Positions 7,812 to 18,239 of a stretch of 26,730 nt of DNA are shown piece by piece. The translations under genes and the position numbers were made by a program. This DNA is from Actinomortierella ambigua. Its lineage: Eukaryota; Mortierellomycota; Mortierellomycetes; Mortierellales; Mortierellaceae. Below the pieces are notes generated by a model that was given only the letters and a program-made list of their open reading frames with translations, had not been told where the DNA came from and searched no databases. The stretch lies in contig JAAAJB010000498.1 in assembly GCA_016098155.1 (NCBI GenBank), forward strand, positions 1-26,730, read 5' to 3'. Numbering within the stretch: position 1 is the first letter of the stretch; every line of letters begins with the position of its first letter.

Positions 7812-9163
7812 ATGGCAGTTCATCAAGGAACTTTGATCAAGCAGGGCGCAGAGGCAGTACGGAGAGCGAATGAGGATGAGCTACTGTTTTTAGTAGGGCC
7901 TTGACAAGTTAACCCGACCTCCCCTTCCACGATAACCAGTCTAACACCACCGTCGACACCCTTATTTTTTTTTATGCAGAGGGTTTACATAGCACCCTTT
8001 TGTGGACGAAAGGCCATTGTGAAGGAACGCTTTGCCAAAGCTTACCGCCACCCAGCCCTGGACAAGAAGTTGACCTCTCGGCGTGTCACTCAGGTATTGC
8101 CATGCGGACCAAATACAGGATGCGGCAGGACATTGATCGACCGACCAGGGCTATTGTGTTCTAACCACACTCTACCACCCGTGGGCTCATTTTCTTATTC
8201 TAGGAAGCAAGATGTCTAAACCGCTGCCAAAAGGCATTGATCGACACCCCAACAGTGTACATGGTGGACGTTGCATCTAGCTTGATCTATATGGAGCTCA
8301 TCGACGGTCTGTCTGTCCGTGAATATATGGAGACAGATGAAGGGTCAACACAAGCGGCACGCAGTATGTTGATTTTTTTTTATTGATCTCTTGCTCTTTC
8401 TTGAGTATGCGTTTCTCTTCTGAACTTTTACAAACCCTACGATCCTTCTTTCTTTTTCTTGCATGTATAGCTCATATCGCCGAGGAGATTGGACGCGCAC
8501 TAGGAAAGATGCACAACATTGACGTGGTCCACGGAGACCTGACGACCTCGAACTTGCTCATGCGCAACAACGATAGCAAGTCTGTCGTCTTGATCGATTT
8601 TGGACTGAGCTATGTCAGCAATCTTGTCGAGGACAAGGCCGTCGATCTATATGTCCTCGAACGAGCCTTTAGCAGCACCCATCCAAATACAGAAGTCATG
8701 GTAACAGATTCAGTCCATGCCATTGGCTATGGTCCATACAATGTACAAGTGGCATACTGAAGAAAAGCGCAGGATCCCCATCATCTAACTCATTTGTCCT
8801 CTTCGTTTTCTGACAAAAAAAAAACACTAGTTTGAGCAGATCTTGGCATCCTATGGCACCTCCTGCAAGGCATCCAAGCAAATCCTGAAAAAGCTGGAAG
8901 AAGGTACCTCCACAGTTGGCGCTGGAACCTCTCGAAATTCATATGGACCCAGACGGACAGTGCCATGGATATCAGAGATTAGGGCTACATATTGTGCCCA
9001 TCACTTTTTGGCACGGATCCTCAATTCACATCGGATCGCGGGCTGGACAACGAGTAGACTGTCAGTCTTCTAACATTATCCCTTTTACATTTGCCCTTCT
9101 TTCCTCCTCTTTGCTCTTTTCTTAGTACGACTGAGAGGCCGTAAGCGAAGCATGCTTGGATAA
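7812..9163 (+). CDS. BUD32: EKC/KEOPS complex kinase Bud32 (TP53RK/PRPK family)
   Basis: Six exons: 7812-7856, 7980-8093, 8204-8363, 8471-8700, 8831-8903 and 9126-9163. All introns are GT-AG, and the product is 219 residues. Bud32 is a small atypical kinase/ATPase that works with Kae1 in making t6A37 on ANN-decoding tRNAs. Visible motifs are LIKQGAEA (residues 8-15), the invariant Lys in AIVKERF (K30), HGDLTTSNLL with D129 and N134, and IDFGLSYVSNLVEDKAVDLYVLERA with D149. The C-terminal RLRGRKRSMLG matches the basic tail of family members. The length is close to the compact archaeal/human form. The ATG at 7812 gives a start directly before the conserved QGAEA block. Intron 1 has CTAAC branch-like sequence at 7941. 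The gene is divergent from eEF1B-gamma. Its 3' UTR converges with V-ATPase subunit e across 9164-9453, where no other gene is seen. Confidence 0.96.
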
Positions 9164-9453
9164 CTTCCCCTCTTATCCCCCCCCCTTTCTCCACTCGATC
9201 GATATCTCCCCAGCTATCAAAATACCAATGTCCCCCTGTGTGATCCATCTACTCGTCAATGTTTTTTTTTGTATTGATGGTTTTGATGTGTTAAGGTCCA
9301 ATAGCGAAATGTCTGGCATCGGAAGAGGAAGAGGAGGGGGAGGAAGCGGCGGAGATAAATGTACACAAGAAAAGGCGAAGGAGCTACGAGCACCTGGTCC
9401 TGAAAGTGCCCAGAGCTACCACCTCCAGTTTTGTCCGACATAAAAAAAAAAAG

Positions 9454-10047
9454 TTATGGTGAAATGTGGCTAGCGCTGTGTGCACGGAACTTGGTTTGAG
9501 GCTTGATCAATGGGTGAAGTTGTGCCAAGTACGTGATGGCCCACCTAAGAAAAAAAAAAGATTTAAAAAGAAACAGATCCGGAAGGGTAAATGAGCATTG
9601 GTGTCGAAAAATGATGCACACAATACACCACGCACCATTCACAAGACGCCTTCGCGTCATAGCTCCAAGCCTGCTGGGTAACTCACATCAGAAAGCAAGA
9701 CACAAAGGTCATGATCAACGTTGTCCTGACCACACTACAGAAGGCGAAAAAAAAACACGAAAGATATGGTACGAGAGGATACGGTAAAGTTAGCGGTTAA
9801 TCCAGTAAGGTGCAAGGTGTTTTGCTTCCTCAGGTCTAGTGATGCCCGAGCTTGACGAATAAGAAGAGCGGCAGCAAAAAAGGTAGGTTTGTAGGAAAGT
9901 CGTGTCATGCATCGGCCTCTGTTTTTTGTTCTTTGGTGCTCCCTGAATGACGTACGTTTGGTTAGGGCCACGCGGGGCAAAGATGTATGCAGCCGATGAG
10001 GCGGCAACCATGATAGCAAAGACAATGATAATCGTGTATCCCGACAT
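9454..10047 (-). CDS. VMA9: V-type ATPase V0 subunit e (Vma9)
   Basis: Three exons: 10047-9956, 9734-9687 and 9544-9454. Donors are GTACGT and GTGAGT, acceptors TAG. The product is 76 residues, typical for subunit e (about 70-80). Two transmembrane helices are visible, residues 4-23 (YTIIIVFAIMVAASSAAYIF) and about 37-55 (LIMTFVSCFLMWAITYLAQL). The family hallmark APRGPNQT lies between them, and LAQLHPLIKP follows the second. Vma9 is a small integral subunit of the V0 proton channel sector of the vacuolar/endosomal ATPase. The Asn in PNQT is an N-glycosylation sequon kept in many family members. Because each exon is short, the gene is easily missed by simple open-frame scans. Its promoter region (10048-10310) abuts the stop codon of the next minus-strand gene. 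Confidence 0.95.
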
Positions 10048-10310
10048 TGCTGATGTCGCTAGAGAGGGGGCGGGTATAGGTGAAGGTGGAGGGTGAATGA
10101 GAAGCCAAGCAACATCCCTGACCTACATGAAGCCCACTCGTGACTGGCACGAAGAGACTTTTTGCCCCTTGCAAAACGTCATGCCGAAAAGTCACGTGAT
10201 CACATCAAGACGAAACGGGTGAGGTGGTAGATACGATGTTTAAGATATGTACAGCAGGTATTGACAAGGACTAATAAATGGCAGGGGAGAAGGAGGGGGG
10301 GGGGTGGGTT

Positions 10311-12477
10311 TTACCACGCCTTCGAAGGCGGGCTATGAGCAGTTGGCTCGTCTGCTCCTGTTGATGATACGCCTGTTGAAGACGAAGGGAAACCGCCCTT
10401 CGAATCGCTGCTACCTGACAGATACTCGGTGCCAGTCGCCACAGGAGGGGGAGGCGCTGAATAGTCATCATCGTCGAAGGGCGAGGCGATGACATTAGTC
10501 TTTGCGTGGACAAACGACTGACCACCACTTGAGCTACCAACATTGTCTGAGGAAGTGCCATACGACGCAGCGGCGACAGACGTTGACGATTCACCCATGG
10601 TGGTGGTGGTGATCGGAGGCTGAGGGATATACTCGTTCTGTTGCTGCAGTTGCTGCAAGTGGTGGTAATCATTGTCCTGGTGGTACGGGTTCACGAGATC
10701 AAGCCCGTGTGTCGAGTTGCGATGGTTGAAGGCTGGGACTGCATGCGCGTTGTGGGGCATCGATGCATCCTGGACGCCATAGCCGTCGTTGAAGGCAGGT
10801 GAACCGACATCACTCGTGCGAGGATTCTTGTACTCAATCTCGTCGCGGTATGAAGGTTGGTGCTGGAAGCCTCCGCTGCGCGCTGGGTCATCGCTGTTTG
10901 TGCCTGGTGCTCCTGTGTAGGCCAGGGGGATCTGCTGCTCACGGTCCATCTCGCGGCTTGCTGCTGCACCCAACACCTTGTAGTTGCGGCCGCTTCGCTC
11001 CTCAAACAGCTCACGGGCGTACTGAATGACCCTGTTGCTCAAATAGAACTAAAATAAGCGTAAAAGAGATTAAAAGAAGATAGAAATTAGATAGCGTTCA
11101 GACATTAAAGCCATCATCTCTCATTGGCCCTGGCCCGGGGCACAGCCGCCTGTTCCCTCCCCTTCACCTCCTCCCTCCCCAAATAAATTGATGGACGTTA
11201 CGTTGAACAGGAACCAGATAAGACCGCCAACACCAATGGTGATGGCAATGGCACGGTAGATAGTGGCACACGACCAGGTGTCGGCAAACGCAGGCAGCCA
11301 AAGCATCCCCCGTGCATTGGTGCATGCCATGTCAAAGTCCGACTGGCGTTGGCGGATCCAGATCAACGCCCAGGCGATCAGGGCGACGTGAGTCAAAAGT
11401 GTCACCACGTAAAAGGCTTCAAAGGCCTTGACCATCCGACGGTTGGCCAACAATGTTGCCAGCATGCCAAAGACACCAGTGGCGGCGCCGAGAACCGACA
11501 CTGCCGCAAAGAAATACCAAAGGGCTTTGCCTGTCGTGAATGGCTGGATGGAGATGCCTAAAACAGTATGATCGGTGTTTCAAAATAAAACCGTTAGGCT
11601 TTTTGTCCTGCTGTGTCTCCCCCCTCTTCAACCTTTTGGGTGTGTGTTCCCATGTCGCGATCCAGTGAGGACCAACTCTATTGAAAAAAAAAAGTCCACA
11701 CTCTCGTTCTTCTTGTAGCGCAGAAAGGAAACCAAAATTAGACTACTCACCACCAATGTTGACTGGACGATCAGCTATTCACGAAATGTCAGGAGAGATT
11801 GTCAGTAATGGGTGCTCAGGGTTCTGTTACGTCTCAATATGCAACAGGCCTAGCGCCATCGGAGCCTTCACAGCAAAACCAAAGTCGACAGCATGTAAAA
11901 CAACTTACGTAGGTCCTGGTGGGCAAAAAATGCATAGCAGCCTGCACCTCCGAAAGCCTAATAAGAAGATGAAGGAAGAAACAAAAATAACGCAAGTTAG
12001 TGTCATCTAGGCAACTGGGAAGGAAAGGAGGGAAGGAGGGGAAAGAAAGCACCAAGAGGGGATAACAAGGGAGCTCAGGTGAACAAACACCACCCATTTC
12101 TTTTTCTTCACCCCTGTCCATCCATCCTTCAGAAAGTAAGAGAGACAAGGAGGGCATTGGGCAACTGGGCTCCCCTTCTTCCCTTCGTTCGAGCCATCAA
12201 CCCTGATTTGTTCTGTTGCATAGTTTTGGTTGCAGGCACGAGAGAAGGTTGCTTCTCTAGCCAAGTTGACCATGAGTGCTCCAGGAGTAGAGACGCCTTT
12301 GGCGACCCTGCAAGATACCCATTCTGATCATCACCAAAGAAAAGAAGTGTGCAGCTGAACCCTGTACAAGAGGGAGGAGGAAAGGGGACATACAGCGAGG
12401 AGGAAGCCTCCGAGAAAAGCACCGAATCGAAGGGGAATGCAACAACAGCAGGATTGGCGGGTAGTTTTGCGCGCCAT
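10311..12477 (-). CDS. Four-transmembrane protein with long disordered tail, function unknown
   Basis: Five exons: 12477-12394, 11957-11909, 11774-11751 (24 nt), 11557-11202 and 11048-10311. All have GT-AG junctions and consistent phases, and the product is 416 residues. The start is MARKTTRQSCCCCIPLRFG. A cysteine cluster before the first helix could be lipidated (inference). Helices are near residues 18-42, 64-86, 97-115 and 151-171. Residues 172-416 are hydrophilic, rich in Ser, Gln, His, Pro and Asp (for example FDDDDYSAPPPPVATG), and probably disordered and cytosolic. The fold resembles MARVEL/tetraspan-like membrane proteins, but I recognise no named family. Exon 1 was chosen because its phase-0 junction joins FLGGFLLA to AFGGAGCYAFF and completes helix 1. 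Intron 1 is 436 nt, so an extra small exon cannot be excluded. Confidence 0.75.
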
Positions 12478-13140
12478 GTTGTGTGTGTGTGTGTGTGGGG
12501 AGAATGTGCGCGAGGATGCGGAGGGGTTGATTCGATTCAAAGACGGATGGGAAAAAAGGCCAGAGAATCGAATGAGATTGCAAAGGAGAGGAAAGAAGAG
12601 AAAAAAAACGCAAGGGGGGGGGGACAAGAAGAGGAACAAGAGGGGATAGGGGCGTGGCACATGGGAGGCTACTCACCTTTTTTATGCCTCTCAGTGTCCC
12701 CCCTCTTCTTCTCTTCCTTCAGCCACTCTCGTTCTCTCTCTCTCTCTTTCTTAATCTCTTCCAAAAGGGCTGTTTCAAAAATAGCCTAAATGCCTGGGCT
12801 GTGCGTTGTTTTTTGATGTCACCACACTCTTCTTGCTTGGCTGATGATGCAGATACCCACCCCCCTTTTCTCTCTCTCCTGCCAAAAAACCCTACAGATC
12901 CGCAACGGGCGAGGGTCTCCCTTTCGTGAAATGCATGCCCGTACTTTCCAGCATCAGACGACCCAAAAGCTAGAAGGTAGTATGAGGGTATGGACTTTCT
13001 TTGTGCTGTCTATAAATGCAAAATGTACATAGTCGTACTGTCGGTAAATGATAAAAAAAAACCAGAAACTGAGGCTGTCGTAATGCGGAAAAGATAAAAG
13101 GTACCAAAGGAAACAGGGGTAAGAAAGGGGACAGGAACCT
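12478..13140. other. Low-complexity intergenic region
   Basis: The region holds a (GT)9 tract (about 12480-12497), a G-run (12615-12623) and CT-rich sequence (12700-12760). This is the upstream region of the four-TM gene and the 3' side of the EIF1AD homologue; both genes are on the minus strand. No open frame here shows recognisable protein features. Confidence 0.5.
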
Positions 13141-13832
13141 CTAAGAGGAGATCGTTGCCTTCTCCTCTTCGTCCTCGTCCTTGTCGTCGTCGTCGTCACT
13201 GTCCTCGTCGCTTTCAGACTCGCTCTCAGACTCTTCAAGAACTGGCCGGTTCGTGTTCACAAAGAGGCTATCGTCGCTCTCCTCGCCATCACTCGAGCCA
13301 TCTTCGCCATCCTGCTGCTGACCGCCGTTGGCTGTGGCCTGCTCATCGAATGGCCAGATCCCCTCTTGTTTGTACGACTTGATGTGATCCGGGAACAACA
13401 CTGCCGCAATGTCGCCTTGAACCTTTGTCCGGTCCGTTCCCTCGCTGGGCTGAATGATCACAAAGCTTCCTATTTATGTTTTGGGGTACTCCAACGTCAG
13501 CGAATATGTTCACCCTAGTTCAAGTCGGGTACACCTTGAATGGCAAGACAACAAAACAACAGTGGAGCAAGAGACACCCACACATGATCTCTTTGTTGCA
13601 CAGTCTTCCATATCCCTTTGTAGTTTCTTTGAAACTACGACTTGCCTCTCTTCACCCAGACTAGATTCCGGAATTTTGGTGGCAAATTTGCAAGGAGCTC
13701 CTCGCCATCAGAATACTGAACTTCATGGATATTCTTGCCTCGAGGCCCGAGAACCCTGGCGAACCTTTGCCCTTCCTCCAGCAAGGGAACGTCTGTGAGA
13801 ATGTCGGCGTTGACTTGCTTTCTTCTCGACAT
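13141..13832 (-). CDS. EIF1AD-type S1-like/eIF1A-domain protein
   Basis: Exons are 13832-13646 and 13469-13141, giving 171 residues (human EIF1AD has 165). Residues about 15-95 form the eIF1A-like OB fold: FARVLGPRGKNIHEVQY, LANLPPKFRNLVWVKRG, then SFVIIQPSEG after the intron, and VLFPDHIKSYKQEGIWPF. The tail is acidic and carries the family motif DSLFVNTNRP, then a Glu/Ser/Asp run to the end. EIF1AD proteins are linked in animals to late 40S ribosome maturation; that role is transferred from the family. The intron (13645-13470) appears to use a GC donor (AGAG|GCAAGT) with a TAG acceptor. A GTCGTA donor with an AAG acceptor would give Asn instead of Ser at the junction and cannot be excluded. 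The gene is divergent from eIF3i. Confidence 0.93.
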
Positions 13833-14626
13833 GATCAATGAAAAGGCTGCATTTAACTTTTCAACTTGCTTTTCATGACTTTTGATCATGAACCAAGAAA
13901 AGCATTGTCCAACGGACTTGGTCAGGACATGCGATAAAATTTTCTTTGGTGGCAACAGCTCCACCAATATAGCTTCATTGCTGACTCTTTTGAAAGACGG
14001 AGAGTTCTGCAGCTGTCATCTCCAAAGGGTAAGGAGAGAGGACATGCTTCGACCACCTAATTATCCGGAAACCTGTGCACCACTCTCCCAGAACTCGTCT
14101 TTGATCTTCCCCAGCGACGATCTTCCTCTCCATACTCTCAAGAAAGCTGTGGTCGGATGGACAGTCCAGGTTCATAAACCCACGAGTAAATACATAGTAA
14201 TAAAAGGTGATCAGTCAAGTATCCAAATAGCTTTCTCTCTCCTCCTCTCCTCCTCGTCGACAGCCTCTCACTGCAGAGAATTGTGCCTTCTTGGACCCCC
14301 TCCACCAAGTAATCCAACCTTCTCTATACTCACTCACACCTATATACCCTTCTTTGACAACTTTCCATCCGTATGCGGCTCAGAGGAGCGACAGGGTGGG
14401 GCCTCCTCCAGCAGTCCGCGCTGTGACCTGTGTAAGATTAGCGTTGAAAATATCGGTGACGCAATAGATCGGGCAATACGCGGTGGGCTACTGCGGGGCT
14501 ACCAGTCGCGAACGCTTTCAACGCTTCGTGACTGTGGAAACGAGGCATTCGCCCAACAACACAATTGGATCCATTTCATTTGGTTGAGCTCAGTCCAGTC
14601 CTTCTCAACATCCAGACACCATCACC
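13833..14626. promoter_or_regulatory. Divergent intergenic region, EIF1AD / eIF3i
   Basis: 794 bp separates the two start codons. TATATA occurs at 14341-14346 on the eIF3i side, and CT-rich sequence lies at 14230-14260. A perfect 10-bp inverted repeat spans 14440-14525. A long plus-strand open frame crosses the region and the eIF3i start, but it has no recognisable features and is not called. Confidence 0.5.
14440..14525. repeat. Perfect 10-bp inverted repeat with 66-nt spacer
   Basis: AGCGTTGAAA (14440-14449) and TTTCAACGCT (14516-14525) are exact reverse complements. They lie 100-190 nt before the eIF3i ATG, so they could form a hairpin in its 5' UTR or be a paired protein-binding site. 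Confidence 0.6.
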
Positions 14627-16328
14627 ATGGTACGGCAACAGCAGCCCATGCCCCCTCCCTCCTTCCCTCATCTCATCGAGACCTAGCAACCTACATCCAA
14701 TAGTCTGCATTCATACCCTCATGTCGTCAACCTCCTCCTGAATGTGAGCGCCTCTAATCCTGTCCTCCCTCAGGGCACATCCTGAGAGAGCCAAGGGACC
14801 GAGCGCTCCATTTCCCCTGAACGGCTGTTCATGCACATCTGCGCTGAAATAACGCCCATTCCTCTGGCTGCACCTTTGTTCCACGCTATTCCTTCCCTTC
14901 CCCTCCTCAACGATAACAGGCGAACAAGGAACTAATGTCCCATACCACGCTGCTTTCCCTCCCCCTTCTTATCGCTCATGCTTTTAAAAAAATCAAATAG
15001 CGTCCAATCCTTCTTCAGGGACACGAGCGTTCTTTGACGCAGATCAAGTATAACCGTGAGGGTGATTTGCTCTTCTCGGTCTCCAAGGATCACGTTGTCA
15101 ATGCGTGGTTCTCGCACAATGGCGAGCGCCTTGGCACATACGAGGGACATATTGGTGCTGTCTGGACCGTTGATGTCAACTGTAAGTCGTGCCTTGGAAC
15201 CAAGCGGATTCGATAACCATTGTGTCTTTTTTTTGGAACTAGTATCCGTTGTTTGCCCAGCGCTCGCTCATAGGACAGAGACGACCATGCAACTGGAAGG
15301 GGATAGAGGGATCGACCGCCGTCTAAGCGGATCAACCATTGATGATAATACGTGCGAGAAGAGGATCTCTCCTTATTATACTGCGGATTAAGGAGGTGGC
15401 TGTTGCATGGTCTGTCCTAGCAGCCGCAGTTGCATGGATTCGACCCTCAAGAGAGGACCATGAGCTGTGTGACCATCTCTTCCATCTCTTTGCTCACCAT
15501 CTGGTGTTTTTTTTTTCTTTTTTTTTAGCCACCTCCACCCTGCTGGCTTCTGGATCGGCTGACAACACTGCCAAGCTGTGGGATGTCTCGAACGGCAAGT
15601 GCATCAAGTCATGGGAGTTCAACACGGCTGTCCGTCGCGTTGCCTTCTCGGAGGATGACAAGAACCTGTTGATCATCACGGAGCCCCGTATGGGTTTCCC
15701 CGCCACAGTTCAGATCTTCAACGTCGAGGGTGGTCTTGAGGGCGAGCACTCGAACGAGCCCGAGATGATTGTTCACCCCGAGGGTCCCAAGATCACGGTG
15801 GCTGCCTGGGGCGCTCTCAACAAGTACATTGTGGCTGGTCGCGAGAACGGCTCGGTTGCTCTGATTGATGCCAAGACTGGCGATGTGGTCAGCTCCAACA
15901 CAGTGCACGAGGCGACGCTGACGGATCTGCAAATGTCGACTGACCGCACCTACTTTATCACGTCGTCCAAGGACAAGACGGCCAAGCTGATTGAGACTGC
16001 GACGCTGCGCGAGCTCAAGTCCTTCTCGACAGACACGCCCCTCAACTCGGCAGCGATCATGCCCAAGCACCAAGAGTTTGTCGTCATTGGAGGTGGTCAG
16101 GAAGCCATGGATGTCACGCGGACAAGCGCCCGCCAGGGTAAATTCGAGTGCCGATTCTGGCACAAGATCCTGGAGGAGGAGGTTGGCCGCGTGCGTGGCC
16201 ATTTCGGTCCCATCAACACCATTGCCATCCACCCCGACGGACGATCGTTCGCCTCTGGAGGAGAAGATGGTTATGTCCGCGTCCACCACTTTGACGATGA
16301 CTTTTTCACCTTCAAGTTCCAGATCTAA
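14627..16328 (+). CDS. TIF34: Translation initiation factor eIF3 subunit i (WD40)
   Basis: Three coding exons: 14627-14629 (the ATG alone), 15001-15181 and 15529-16328. Introns are 371 and 347 nt, GT-AG, and the product is 327 residues, as usual for eIF3i. Splicing ATG to CGTCCAATC gives [19 protein letters not shown], the conserved N-terminus of the family. WD40 signatures are [31 protein letters not shown] and [14 protein letters not shown]. The eIF3i hallmarks [10 protein letters not shown] and [19 protein letters not shown] are also present. The protein is a seven-bladed propeller in the eIF3 complex, which binds the 40S subunit and promotes scanning. No other ATG upstream of exon 2 gives the conserved start in frame, which supports the one-codon exon. 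Poly-T acceptor tracts precede both the exon 3 junction and the 3' UTR end. Confidence 0.95.
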
Positions 16329-16581
16329 TGGACAGCATGGTTTCGTAGATATAGCTGTACGATGAAAGGAGAGGAGAAAGAGATTGTGTTTTTTACCTTT
16401 TTTTCTTATGCTCAAACAAAATACAAAAAAGTGCAACCAGACCATTTTTTATTGCGCCCCTATCCATTTTGACCGTTGTGCCTGAATTTTTTTGAGTTGT
16501 TGAAACTTTACACCGGGACAAGCATCGCCTCTTTCATCTTGCTACTCTCGTCTACTAATTCATCATTTATTACACCTCATC

Positions 16582-17652
16582 ATGGAATCCCGGGTCATCA
16601 TGATCATGCTCGCGATGCTAGCCTGCTTCGCCATGGCTGTCCATGCCAACACCGAAATTGTCAAGTTTACAGCTGGACAGAGCGTGTTTGGTAGTCAACA
16701 CGAAAAGGAGACGGCCATGAAGCAGATCAGGATACGTGAGCAGGTGGATGATCCGCAGACCTGGTACTAGCCATTAATATCACACAGTATTCGGATACCT
16801 TTGACGTTTTTTTTTCTTGGTCAAGTTATTAACAACAATGTCCTGACACCTTTTTGAATTTTACACGATTTCAGGCCACATCTGCTCTCCCCGCGTACAC
16901 TGATCCGCCGTGAAATGCTCCAGCCCTCGTATAGCCGTGATGAAGATTTGGCATATCGGTTAAAGGAAAACCCTAGCACAGATGAAGATCACTGGAAGAG
17001 CCGAGAGGTCAAGTGGTATGTCTTGAGCGAGTTGAGCCAGGGCGCAGCGTATGAGTTACGCGTCTCGTACCCATCTACAGTAAGTTGCCGACATTTTAAT
17101 GCATCGTTATGTCCTCTCATTTTCACTTGTCAGTTAGCATGTGAAAAGGGAAAAAACTAGCAAAACGGCTACCTAATTGACGCGCATCATTTTTTTTTTA
17201 ATCTTTCCGGGGGGGGGGGGCGAATCATTCAGTCGCCAGCCGATTTCGACATGAAGGTGTGGACCTTGGAGGAGGCACAAGAGTACTGGCAGGGCAATAA
17301 CGATCTCGCCACTACCTTGACCGCGCAACTTTCAGCAGAGACAGCAACATCAACAACAACGACGACCATGTTGGCATCGATAAAAGCTGCCTACACAGGC
17401 ATCTCCTACCAACAAGGCCCCGAGTCGTTGCCAATCTCGTACAACCTCGTTCTGGAGCGCCTGTACTTTGCTGTGGTACCGTTCCAGGCACTGAAACTCG
17501 CGCTGGCGATTGCCATCGCGGTTGTGGTTGGGTTTGGTGTCCTGATCCCCAAGATCCATCGGTATTTGATCCACGTCGCCGCCACGGGTGCTGAGCCAAA
17601 GTCGTCGCCGTCGTCTTCGTCGGCCGCACGCAAGAGTGTCAAGTCTGACTGA
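16582..17652 (+). CDS. Signal-peptide, single-pass membrane protein, function unknown
   Basis: Exons are 16582-16763, 16875-17079 and 17233-17652, giving 268 residues with GT-AG introns. Residues 1-22 are a signal peptide (VIMIMLAMLACFAMAVHA). Residues 23 to about 213 would be lumenal and include WYVLSELSQGAAYELRVSYPST, joined across an intron to SPADFDMKVWTLEEA. A Thr run follows. A single helix lies near 214-235 (ALKLALAIAIAVVVGFGVL). The tail is short, basic and Ser-rich and ends in KSVKSD. The architecture suggests a type I ER or secretory-pathway protein, perhaps a cofactor of a membrane enzyme such as the GPI-mannosyltransferase accessory proteins. I do not recognise the family with certainty. 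Intron 2 carries a run of 11 G shortly before its acceptor. Confidence 0.85.
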
Positions 17653-17661
17653 GGAATCGCC

Positions 17662-17667
17662 AATAAA
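17662..17667 (+). terminator. Poly(A) signal after the membrane-protein gene
   Basis: AATAAA begins only 10 nt after the stop codon, implying a very short 3' UTR. From here to about 18239 no gene is supported; the stretch ends in a C-run and T-run (18211-18230). Confidence 0.55.
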
Positions 17668-18239
17668 CAACAAAGTAACGAGTTGAGAAAAAAATAATAT
17701 GGAATGCGGAAAGCGCTGCATCAACTTTTAATTTATTTTCGATGGTCTTGGGAAGACGTCTTCAACGCGCCTGTATGATATTAGACCATACTGTCGTCTC
17801 TATGGTGGCTACCAATAAACCGTAGCGCATGAATCTTTTTTGTTTTCCATTCTCCTACAAGGGACAGTGACAGAGATGGGGTGAGAGGCCCATCCTTCCA
17901 GGCTTACAGCAATCTTTCGCCCATGTAGGACAAGACCATTACTCGACTTGTGGACCGGTCGCTCGATATTCTTGGATATTTGTTCGCTTCGATGATACCA
18001 GATCACTGGAATGGTGCTCATCCCTTCGTTGTTCTGCCTGCGTTCTGTTCCTTTGCTCATCTGACGGATGTGACGACTTTGAGGCATCATTCCCAAATCC
18101 TTCTACGCCTCTTATGCTTTCTCAAAAACACAAGGCACTGAGTTGCCCTATGCTTAATGTTGGATGATTACTTCCACCATGTTTTCCTAACTATTTTTTT
18201 CGTGTCCTCACCCCCCCCCCCTTTTTTTTTTGAGATCGA

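Noticed and set aside
10799..11057. Plus-strand frames opposite the four-TM gene tail
   Set aside because: Open only because of codon bias on the opposite strand; no features.
12330..12345. Perfect box C (GTGATGA) in intron 1 of the four-TM gene
   Set aside because: No box D CTGA follows within about 100 nt and no rRNA-complementary guide was recognised.
13882..14703. 273-codon plus-strand open frame
   Set aside because: It runs through the divergent promoter and the eIF3i start codon and intron, is low in recognisable structure (Ser/Pro/His runs), and has no splice or homology support.
15340..15350. TTGATGA box-C-like motif in eIF3i intron 2
   Set aside because: No matching box D or terminal stem nearby.
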